Of a DNA stretch of 6,374 nucleotides, positions 1 to 5,063 are shown piece by piece; positions within the stretch are counted from its first letter, which is position 1; every line of letters begins with the position of its first letter. The notes beneath the pieces were generated by a model that worked only from the letters and a program-made list of their open reading frames with translations, was not told where the DNA came from and did no database searches. Source of the stretch: an uncultured Mollicutes bacterium (GTDB taxonomy: Bacteria; Bacillota_I; Bacilli_A; MAG-NZ); contig CAJYBF010000062.1 of NCBI GenBank assembly GCA_913064935.1, positions 1 to 6,374 of the forward strand, read 5' to 3'. Made by a program: the position numbers and the translations under genes.

Positions 1-8
1 ATTACGCT

Positions 9-359
9 TTACTTTGATTCTATAGGTACTACCTCCGTAGGCACGTAACCGAAGTAATCTTTAAAACATTTAGTGAAATATGACGGGGAGGAGAATCCCA
101 CCTTATAACATACCTCACTTATATTAGTATTTCCCATTTCTATAATCTGTTTGGCCCTTTCAATCCTAATATTTCTCAATAATTCGTTGGCCGTCTGAGT
201 GGTCAATGCATTTATTTTCCTATAAAACTGTCTTCTGCTCAGATTTAAATGAGAAGCCAAATACTCCACGCTTAAGTCGGGATTATCTATATTTTTGTTG
301 ATGTAATTCAAAACTTTTTCAATAAAATCCTTATCTAGGGAAGTGGTGTTTTTGTTCAT
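9..359 (-). CDS. AraC-type helix-turn-helix DNA-binding module, probably the C-terminal fragment of a larger (hybrid two-component) regulator
   Basis: The 116 residues are almost entirely an AraC/XylS-family DNA-binding domain. The first helix-turn-helix lies at about residues 30-49 (VEYLASHLNLSRRQFYRKI) and the second at about 80-104, with the family signature GFSSPSYFTKCFKDYFG. The opening SLDKDFIEKVLNYI matches how this domain begins when it sits at the C-terminus of hybrid sensor kinases/response regulators, a layout typical of Bacteroidota. The ATG at 359 has no ribosome binding site. The same frame stays open upstream with domain-like sequence (SRQLIFNKYFSVISDVP) to about 410, where similarity stops beside an opposed GGDEF fragment. 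So this is probably a broken 3' end rather than a full gene. No sensor, receiver or ligand domain is present, and the target genes cannot be told. By eye its G+C (about 34%) exceeds that of the following GGDEF fragment. The domain is certain; whether it is a functional short regulator is doubtful. Confidence 0.75.
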   Translation of the reverse strand: MNKNTTSLDKDFIEKVLNYINKNIDNPDLSVEYLASHLNLSRRQFYRKINALTTQTANELLRNIRIERAKQIIEMGNTNISEVCYKVGFSSPSYFTKCFKDYFGYVPTEVVPIESK

Positions 360-405
360 TGGAACATCACTGATGACACTGAAATATTTATTGAAAATTA
401 ATTGT

Positions 406-651
406 CTACTGGTAATTAGTTGGGATAATCTAAATGAGATAAATAATCGTTATGGTAGTAAAAAGGGTGATAAAGTTTTTTATGAATTGGTTATTTTGAT
501 AAATAAATATTTAAAAAGTAAAGGAATCAAATATACAAAGCAAGGAACTAGAAAATACGAGACTACGTTTTCAGAAGTTGATGGTACTTATAAAAATAGC
601 TCATCGTTGTCTACAGTAAATAATGACGATGAAACTGATGTTTATGCCTGA
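406..651 (+). pseudogene. GGDEF-domain (diguanylate cyclase) fragment, truncated at both ends
   Basis: From about 406 to 528 the + strand encodes LLVISWDNLNEINNRYG followed by SKKGDKVFYELVILI. This is the first half of a GGDEF domain: the metal-site Asp in the first strand (codon at 424), the I-N-x-x-Y-G segment, and the G-D that contacts the guanine. The rest of the domain, including the GG(D/E)EF loop and the RxxD inhibitory site, is missing. The frame runs on as unrecognised polar sequence (ETTFSEVDGTYKNSSS) to TGA at 649-651. No start codon or ribosome binding site belongs to this frame at the domain edge. The ATG at 343 lies inside the opposed AraC fragment and is not a credible start. 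Without the GGDEF loop it cannot make c-di-GMP. I read it as a decayed or recombined remnant. From 652 to 720 I see nothing recognisable. Confidence 0.6.
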
Positions 652-723
652 GAAAATGGATTTATAAGCATCAGTCCACTCGTAGTTAATAGATCACACA
701 CTGAATATTTATCAATGCTAAAA

Positions 724-744
724 AAAAGAGGCTAGGCCTCTTTT
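724..744 (-). terminator. Intrinsic terminator of the phospholipase gene
   Basis: A perfect 9-bp stem AAAAGAGGC / GCCTCTTTT (724-732 with 736-744) encloses a 3-base TAG loop. Read leftward it is followed by a run of seven T (721-727 on the + strand are A). The stem begins on the stop codon TAA of the leftward gene, so translation termination and the hairpin overlap. Rightward the T run is only four bases long, so it would act more weakly in that direction. Confidence 0.9.
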
Positions 745-1702
745 ATAGTATTGAGTTAAAATATTTCATTTTTGTTTTAATAGTACAGTCCTTACCTTTA
801 TCATATCCGAAGTTTTCAAATAGATCATCAACAGAAATGGTATCGTCTTCGATATGTTTTAAAGTCTCTTCAATCATATGAGAGGCTTTTTTTATAGCTT
901 TTTCATATAACTCCATAAATGATTCATTTGAAATCTCACCATCTGTTGGATGTTTCCAATCCTTTTTCTCTAAGTTCAGATAATCAACATTAGGAAGTAC
1001 ATTGTCATAATAAGATAACGTTTCATAAACATGCGTTCCTTTTCTATCAAAGAAATCTAGAATCTTGACTAGTCTCTTTTTGATACCGCGTGGATCATGT
1101 TGCAATATATTTATACTTTTTTTGAAATGTTTATATCCATAGTCATACATTAATCCCATATCTATTTCTTGATAAACTTTAAAAATAGTTAAATCGAGAA
1201 TGTTAGTAACCGATTCAGGAATTTCAAATAATGTAAATGTTTTTTTAGCAGGATTATATTTATTTGAATCAATTCCTTTGTTTCTTAAGAATATTGAATC
1301 AATTCCTTTTTCTAAAGCTAAATGATTCCCACGGTATTTCCTAGTTTCTACATCACCCTCATAAATTCCAGTTACATAGAAAACATATGGATGAGCATTA
1401 GTATCTAATGAATAGTGGCACATCCAGCCCAAAATAAATGCTAGACCTTCATCCGAGTAGTTTGTTTTTAGATACTCTAGGTAAGTTAAGAAGAAATCTC
1501 TTGTTTTACTTGAGTGCATAATTCCTCCAAAGTCTGGAATGTTACTACTATTTTTCCAAGGGTAAAAGTTGTAGTAGAAATACGGATCTGGACCTTGTGC
1601 CCCAATTAAAAATACCTCTTTATTTTCTTCTATAACTTCCTTGTTACTTAAGTTATTCATTACATCTAACGCTAAAAATGCATGTGTCATCATATCAGGC
1701 AT
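743..1702 (-). CDS. Zinc-dependent phospholipase C family protein
   Basis: This 319-residue protein belongs to the zinc-dependent phospholipase C / S1-P1 nuclease-like fold family, whose characterised members hydrolyse phospholipid head groups with a tri-zinc site. Likely metal ligands are in family order: H7 (MMTH), D39 (GPDPY), H63 (MHSS), H96 and D100 with H104 (HYSLDTNAHP), then H127 and E131 (HLALE). The C-terminal half (about 140-319) is helical and less conserved. No signal peptide is visible and it starts at the mature-type N-terminus, so a cytoplasmic location is inferred, unlike the secreted Bacillus cereus and Clostridium enzymes. The substrate is therefore uncertain. An in-frame ATG at 1723 was rejected: the second ATG (1702) follows AAGGGGGAG at 6-base spacing, and the -10 box at 1727-1732 puts the transcript start near 1720. 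The gene stands alone, divergent from the transporter operon. Confidence 0.85.
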   Translation of the reverse strand: MPDMMTHAFLALDVMNNLSNKEVIEENKEVFLIGAQGPDPYFYYNFYPWKNSSNIPDFGGIMHSSKTRDFFLTYLEYLKTNYSDEGLAFILGWMCHYSLDTNAHPYVFYVTGIYEGDVETRKYRGNHLALEKGIDSIFLRNKGIDSNKYNPAKKTFTLFEIPESVTNILDLTIFKVYQEIDMGLMYDYGYKHFKKSINILQHDPRGIKKRLVKILDFFDRKGTHVYETLSYYDNVLPNVDYLNLEKKDWKHPTDGEISNESFMELYEKAIKKASHMIEETLKHIEDDTISVDDLFENFGYDKGKDCTIKTKMKYFNSIL

Positions 1703-1726
1703 ATAAAACTCCCCCTTATTCATAAT

Positions 1727-1735
1727 ATTATAACA
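1727..1735 (-). promoter_or_regulatory. Extended -10 promoter of the phospholipase gene
   Basis: On the minus strand TGTTATAAT is a consensus TGnTATAAT extended -10. No good -35 sits 16-18 bases upstream, as is usual for extended -10 promoters. Transcription would begin near 1720, just upstream of the AAGGGGGAG ribosome binding site, giving a leader of about 18 bases before the ATG at 1702. Confidence 0.65.
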
Positions 1736-1751
1736 TTTATTGCAAGTTATT

Positions 1752-1782
1752 TTGTATATCTAAATAATTTGTATGATATAAT
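1752..1782 (+). promoter_or_regulatory. Promoter of the transporter-maf operon
   Basis: TGATATAAT (1774-1782) is a consensus extended -10. TTGTAT at 1752-1757 is a possible -35 with a long 19-base spacer. Initiation near 1789 would leave about 20 bases before the ATG at 1810, with AGGGGGT (1799-1805) as ribosome binding site. It is back to back with the phospholipase promoter, so one bound factor could affect both. No operator repeat was found. Confidence 0.65.
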
Positions 1783-1809
1783 TTACTTAATTATTCATAG
1801 GGGGTATTT

Positions 1810-3108
1810 ATGTTCAAGTTTAAGCACTTATCGAAAGCTGAGAGAAGTTGGGTTTTATATGATGTTGCTAACTCGGCTTTTATTTTAACAGTAATTACGG
1901 TACTATTTCCATTACTATCAAGAAACATTGCTGCAGGGGATGGATATACAGATTCATCATTTGTAAGTTCTACATTTATGTATATTACAGCTGGTATCGC
2001 GTTATTTGTAGCAGTTATTTCTCCAATAATTGGAGCTGCTGCTAATTACAAGGATAAAAAAAGAAAGTTCTTCAAGTTTTTCTTATTCATGGGGATTATT
2101 GGTGCATTTGGGCTATCTATTCCTGGATTAAGTTGGATAACTTTATTAGTAATATTCGTTATTACTTCTGTTGGTTATAACTCAACCAATGTTATATACG
2201 ATGCATTCTTAGTAGATGTTACAGAAGAGGAAAACTTGGACTCACTATCTTCGTTCGGATTTGCTTGGGGTTACATTGGTAGTATGATTCCATTCTTTAT
2301 TGGGTTGATTCCATTTATACTAGTTACATTCGGAATGTTAGATGGAGACAAGGTTATAGCATTAGGTAGTTGGGATTTTACAGTTTATAACTTATCAATT
2401 AGTTTTGCATTTATTATTTCAATAGTGTGGTGGTTATATTGGTCACTACCTATGCTTAACAATGTTAAACAAACATATGAAATTGATGAGGAGTACTCTT
2501 TAAAAAAATCTTTAGTTAGTTTAGGTGGATTATTTAAGGAATATAAAAAATATAAGCCAATATTCATTTACATGTTAGCTTATTTACTTTATATCGATGT
2601 AGTAAATTCTGTTATTAGATTAGCCACTACGATCGGTAGTGATTTACAAGTAAGTGATACGATGTTACTAGCGGTAGTTGTGATTGTTCAATTTGTAGCA
2701 TTCCCGTGTGCACTTATCTTTGGGAACTTAACTAAAAAGTTTGGTGCAAAGAAAATGATTTATTATGGAATTTTTGTTTATGCATTAACAATATATACAG
2801 TTTATAATATTAACGGAGAAAATACATGGCTTATGTTAGTAGTAGCTGTAATGATTGGTTCTGCACAAGGTGGAATTCAAGCGGTATCTAGATCGTTCTT
2901 TGCAAGAATGGTACCAAGAGAAAGAGCTAATGAGTTCTTCGGATTCTTTAGTGTATTCGGTAGATTTGCTGGAATATTCTCTCCATTCTTATTAGCAGTA
3001 CTTTATAGAAACGGAGTATCAGTTAATAATTCGGTACTGACTTTATTGATTCCATTAGCACTAGGAGCAATATTATTATCGTTCGTACCTGATCTTAAGA
3101 AACAATGA
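1810..3108 (+). CDS. MFS transporter of the UMF1 / Atg22-like family
   Basis: This 432-residue integral membrane protein has about 12 hydrophobic segments, the normal size for the family. It is identified by signatures of UMF1/Atg22-like permeases: RSWVLYDVANSAF at residues 12-24, YNSTNVIYDAFLVDV at 123-137, YLLYIDVVNSVIRLAT at 258-273, and QGGIQAVSRSFFARMVP followed by EFFGFFSVFGRFAG at 353-388. A charged cytoplasmic loop (about 217-249) separates the two six-helix halves. Yeast Atg22 exports amino acids from the vacuole. The substrate of bacterial members is generally unknown and cannot be read from sequence. The start is set by AGGGGGT five bases upstream. It is the first gene of an operon: its TGA overlaps the ATG of maf (ATGA), implying translational coupling. 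Trp codons are TGG and the stop is TGA, evidence for the standard code. Family assignment is secure; substrate is unknown. Confidence 0.9.
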   Translation: MFKFKHLSKAERSWVLYDVANSAFILTVITVLFPLLSRNIAAGDGYTDSSFVSSTFMYITAGIALFVAVISPIIGAAANYKDKKRKFFKFFLFMGIIGAFGLSIPGLSWITLLVIFVITSVGYNSTNVIYDAFLVDVTEEENLDSLSSFGFAWGYIGSMIPFFIGLIPFILVTFGMLDGDKVIALGSWDFTVYNLSISFAFIISIVWWLYWSLPMLNNVKQTYEIDEEYSLKKSLVSLGGLFKEYKKYKPIFIYMLAYLLYIDVVNSVIRLATTIGSDLQVSDTMLLAVVVIVQFVAFPCALIFGNLTKKFGAKKMIYYGIFVYALTIYTVYNINGENTWLMLVVAVMIGSAQGGIQAVSRSFFARMVPRERANEFFGFFSVFGRFAGIFSPFLLAVLYRNGVSVNNSVLTLLIPLALGAILLSFVPDLKKQ

Positions 3109-3641
3109 TTTTAGCAAGTGGGTCTCCTAGGAGAAAAGAAATATTAGAAAGAGAAGGATTCGAGTTTAGGATTGTTAAACCACAACTTGTGGAAGTTCTT
3201 AATAGCGAATTACCAGTAGAAGAGCAGGTTATGGATTTGGCTAAACAAAAAGCTGAAGAAATATATGTTAATAACAAAGCTGAAACTATTTTAGCAGCTG
3301 ATACAGTTGTTTATTATGATGACATCATTTTGGGAAAACCAAAAGATTCAGAAGATGCTTTCCAGATGTTAAAGGCTTTAAGAAATAGAACACATTATGT
3401 TCTGACTGGAGTTTGTATTATTCAAAATAAAACTATAGCGACTTTATATGAAAAGACTGAGATAGTATTTAATGAGTATTCTGATCAAGATATAATTGAT
3501 TATATCGATACGACTGAACCTATGGATAAAGCAGGAGCTTATGCAATCAAAGGATTAGGATCTAAGCTTGTTAAGTCTTATATAGGTGATTTTGATAATG
3601 TAGTCGGATTGCCAATAACAAAAATTAAAAAGTATCTATAA
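3105..3641 (+). CDS. maf: Maf family nucleoside triphosphate pyrophosphatase
   Basis: This 178-residue cytoplasmic enzyme of the Maf/HAM1-like fold hydrolyses NTPs (dTTP, UTP and modified pyrimidine nucleotides in the characterised subfamily) to NMP and pyrophosphate. It has been linked to house-cleaning and to septum arrest in Bacillus subtilis. Motifs in order: ASGSPRRKEIL at 4-14, a likely catalytic Glu near 30, K49 in the KQKAE helix, AADTVV at 64-69 with D66 as probable base, GKP at 77-79, LTGVC at 100-104, KAGAYAIKG at 142-150, and IGDFDNVVGLP at 160-170. The length is slightly short but complete. The sixth motif reads AYAIKG where the dTTP/UTP-type subfamily usually has AYGIQG, so specificity may differ. 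The start overlaps the upstream stop by four bases with only a weak AAGAA site, so translation probably depends on the transporter gene. Confidence 0.9.
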   Translation: MILASGSPRRKEILEREGFEFRIVKPQLVEVLNSELPVEEQVMDLAKQKAEEIYVNNKAETILAADTVVYYDDIILGKPKDSEDAFQMLKALRNRTHYVLTGVCIIQNKTIATLYEKTEIVFNEYSDQDIIDYIDTTEPMDKAGAYAIKGLGSKLVKSYIGDFDNVVGLPITKIKKYL

Positions 3642-3655
3642 AAAAAATTTAGAAT

Positions 3656-3777
3656 GATAATCGCAATGATTTATTTTGATTATTTATTAAAAATATATTT
3701 TTACCTTTGATTTTCAAAAAGGGTGTGGCAAGCGTCTTTTCTAATAATTCTTTGGATTATTTATAACATAGATAATC
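3656..3777. repeat. Short AT-rich dyads and a 10-bp direct repeat in the intergenic gap
   Basis: GATTATTTAT occurs at 3678-3687 and again at 3755-3764, and GATAATC occurs at 3656-3662 and 3771-3777. Each pair can form a 6-bp hairpin (3657-3662 with 3678-3683; 3755-3760 with 3772-3777), giving a roughly mirror-symmetric arrangement around a GC-richer core (GGGTGTGGCAAGCG, 3721-3734). AAAAG...CTTTT flanks that core as a weak hairpin. In such AT-rich sequence this may be chance. No gene is seen here. Confidence 0.3.
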
Positions 3778-3784
3778 AGCAAAA

Positions 3785-3813
3785 AAAAAGACATTCCCGC
3801 AGAATGTCTTTTT
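3785..3813. terminator. Bidirectional terminator between convergent maf and membrane-protein genes
   Basis: A perfect 12-bp stem AAAAAGACATTC / GAATGTCTTTTT encloses the 5-base loop CCGCA. Rightward it ends in five T; leftward it ends in nine (A3781-3789 on the + strand). It lies three bases beyond the stop codon of the leftward gene and about 140 bases after maf, so it can close both transcripts, best the leftward one. Confidence 0.93.
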
Positions 3814-3816
3814 GAA

Positions 3817-4218
3817 TTATCGTTTTCTTGCACCTACTAATTTACTGATTCCTTTAACTCCACCTTCTAGAAATAGTTTAACTATCGTGTAAGATAAATA
3901 CAGTACTACAATGTTAATGACAAATACATATAATGTTATACGAACATTGAATCTATCTTCTGATACATACGCTAAAGCTAACACAATTAAATTAAGCACA
4001 ATGTTAGCCAAATATAATGAGAATGAGTAAAGTACTATTGATTCCATCAAGTTGTAGTCATATGTGTATATCTCTGTGAATTGTTGTTTTGCTTTATATA
4101 CTTCTAATCCATTTTCTATTACTGTTGCATACGCTTCTGGAGAGAATGCAGCAAGTGCGAATAATGCGAATAAGATGAATGCTGAAAGACCAGCATATAT
4201 TTTAATGAAAGGTTTCAT
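3817..4218 (-). CDS. Small membrane protein of unknown function (three membrane segments)
   Basis: I do not recognise a family. The 133 residues have hydrophobic segments at about 8-26, 60-85 and 93-117. Between the first two is a mostly polar stretch with several Tyr (TEIYTYDYN), and the protein ends in a basic tail (VGARKR), which suggests a cytoplasmic C-terminus. The first segment could also act as a signal sequence (AAFSPEAYA), but a retained helix is equally likely. The ATG follows the upstream gene's TAA by one base, and its ribosome binding site (AGGGGGAG) lies inside the end of that gene, so the two are cotranscribed and probably coupled. Its last two membrane segments resemble those of its partner (LYSF versus LYSY, acidic turn SEDR versus REEE, then INIV versus INLA), suggesting tandem paralogues. 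A joint membrane complex is an inference only. Confidence 0.8.
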   Translation of the reverse strand: MKPFIKIYAGLSAFILFALFALAAFSPEAYATVIENGLEVYKAKQQFTEIYTYDYNLMESIVLYSFSLYLANIVLNLIVLALAYVSEDRFNVRITLYVFVINIVVLYLSYTIVKLFLEGGVKGISKLVGARKR

Positions 4219-4219
4219 A

Positions 4220-4825
4220 TTAGATTACTCCCCCTATAACTCCTAAAGTTTTTCCTTGTTTACGCAATATTTTCTTTAAAACAAATACTATCGCAACTAA
4301 GTAAGCTAAGTTAATAATAACAATTATCATAGCTGTTCTAGAAGTATAATTGATTTCTTCTTCTCTAGCGTAAACAACCACTGATATGAAAATACTTAGC
4401 CCTAAACTAAATGCTAATATTCTTAGTGCATATGAGTATAGAGTTTGAAGTTGATCAAATGTAACAAAAGACATGTTTTGAACAAATCCCCAGTCTTCTC
4501 CAAATTGAACAACAATGAATGAGAATGTGATAATAAGGATTAAAGCAATTGAAGCCAGGAAATAAGTTTTCATAATAAATTTAAGAATCTTATGTTCCTT
4601 CTTTTCTGATATTGAATCAGAATGCTTTGTAATTCCAAATCGATCAGTTAGGATTTTCACTTTTTGAATATCCTCTTTTTTGTGAATGAATTTAGTGTAT
4701 CCTTCATTTAGAACATTGGGTTCCATAGTAAATTCGATTCCTGATTCAGACATTTTTTCTGCAAACATCGAAGCTAGGTTATCTAGTATTAATATTTCGC
4801 CCTTTTTCTTTGATTTAAAAGCCAT
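4220..4825 (-). CDS. Membrane protein of unknown function with a soluble N-terminal domain
   Basis: No family is recognised. Of 201 residues, 1-80 form a soluble, probably cytoplasmic, alpha/beta-looking domain that starts with a Lys-rich patch (FKSKKKGE), continues through ILILDNLASMFAEKM and ends in a charged stretch (SEKKEHK). Three membrane segments follow at about 86-107, 132-153 and 163-184, then a basic tail. The order of strand, helix and 'SGI' in the N-terminal part is reminiscent of small signal-transducing domains such as DUF2007, but that is only a hint. The start is secure: GGAGG six bases upstream. It is first in a two-gene leftward operon, and its membrane part aligns by eye with the whole of the downstream protein, so it looks like that protein plus an added domain. 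It diverges from the pyrophosphatase gene. Confidence 0.82.
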   Translation of the reverse strand: MAFKSKKKGEILILDNLASMFAEKMSESGIEFTMEPNVLNEGYTKFIHKKEDIQKVKILTDRFGITKHSDSISEKKEHKILKFIMKTYFLASIALILIITFSFIVVQFGEDWGFVQNMSFVTFDQLQTLYSYALRILAFSLGLSIFISVVVYAREEEINYTSRTAMIIVIINLAYLVAIVFVLKKILRKQGKTLGVIGGVI

Positions 4826-4851
4826 AATGTTCCTCCGCTCTTCTTTATATT

Positions 4852-4882
4852 ATTATCCTAATATTACCATAAAATCCGACAA
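4852..4882 (-). promoter_or_regulatory. Possible promoter of the membrane-protein pair
   Basis: On the minus strand TTGTCG (4877-4882) and GATAAT (4852-4857) are separated by 19 bases. Initiation near 4845 would place the GGAGG site and ATG about 20 bases downstream. Spacing is longer than ideal and other AT-rich -10 candidates (TAGGAT at 16-base spacing) overlap, so the exact boxes are uncertain. Confidence 0.35.
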
Positions 4883-4892
4883 TTTTCTAGAT

Positions 4893-4922
4893 TTGTGTAT
4901 TTACAAGGATATGATGTATAAA
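4893..4922 (+). promoter_or_regulatory. Possible promoter of a short structured RNA
   Basis: TTGTGT (4893-4898) and TATAAA (4917-4922) are separated by 18 bases, with a TG just before the -10. Transcription would begin near 4929 and run into the hairpin and T run ending at 5021. No gene with a ribosome binding site lies between, so the product would be a short noncoding or leader RNA. Confidence 0.45.
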
Positions 4923-4928
4923 ATATGA

Positions 4929-5021
4929 ACATTGGGATAAGATATACTTGCGAACTCTTGGAAGTCTATTGGAATTTATTCTAATGTAAAAATGACGACT
5001 GTTAGTTCGCATTTTTTTTTT
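4929..5021 (+). ncRNA. Candidate small structured RNA or terminated leader upstream of the pyrophosphatase gene
   Basis: About 92 bases lie between a plausible promoter and a terminator. The 3' two thirds can fold as a long nested arm: TGCGAACT with AGTTCGCA (4949-4956 / 5004-5011), AGTC with GACT (4963-4966 / 4997-5000), and an apical hairpin ATTGGAA / TTCTAAT (4968-4974 / 4979-4985) with loop TTTA. The 19-codon ORF from ATG 4925 has no ribosome binding site and would begin upstream of the predicted transcript start. I recognise no known RNA family (not tRNA, T-box, SRP or a known riboswitch). It may be an independent small RNA or the attenuated leader of the pyrophosphatase gene. Confidence 0.4.
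4949..5021 (+). terminator. Rightward terminator-like element with a long branched arm
   Basis: The 8-bp outer stem TGCGAACT / AGTTCGCA is followed directly by ten T (5012-5021), the geometry of an intrinsic terminator, although the enclosed loop is unusually long (47 bases) and itself folds. The opposite strand lacks a T run, so it acts rightward only. It lies directly upstream of the -10 box of the pyrophosphatase gene. Confidence 0.6.
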
Positions 5022-5032
5022 GCAAAAAAATT

Positions 5033-5041
5033 TGTTATAAT
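5033..5041 (+). promoter_or_regulatory. Extended -10 promoter of the pyrophosphatase gene
   Basis: TGTTATAAT is a consensus extended -10. The -35 position falls in the T run of the preceding terminator, so no true -35 exists. The palindromic tract TTTTTTTGCAAAAAAA (5014-5029) just upstream is a bent A/T tract that could serve like an UP element. Initiation near 5048 leaves only about 16 bases of leader, including GAGGTG (5051-5056). Confidence 0.7.
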
Positions 5042-5063
5042 GCTCAATGAGAGGTGTGAGTAG

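Noticed and set aside
343..651. A 102-codon plus-strand gene starting at ATG 343
   Set aside because: The first 20 codons are antisense to the AraC module and there is no ribosome binding site. Only the GGDEF-like part from about 406 is meaningful, and it is truncated.
1703..1723. Seven-codon N-terminal extension of the phospholipase gene (ATG at 1723)
   Set aside because: Those codons contain the ribosome binding site for the ATG at 1702, and the ATG at 1723 lies upstream of the predicted transcript start.
3654..3710. 18-codon ORF after maf (ATG at 3654)
   Set aside because: No ribosome binding site, hydrophobic AT-rich composition expected by chance, and it overlaps the dyads.
4064..4246. 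Plus-strand ORF opposite the membrane-protein genes
   Set aside because: Antisense shadow of the leftward operon, with no ribosome binding site or domain.
4950..5010. tRNA-like outline with a 7-bp GCGAACT / AGTTCGC end stem
   Set aside because: Only 61 bases long, with no D-arm, anticodon arm or GTTCRA T-loop in place. The stem followed by T10 fits a terminator.
4929..5063. T-box or known riboswitch upstream of ppa
   Set aside because: No T-box consensus (AGGGTGGNACCGCG) and no core of any riboswitch I recognise.
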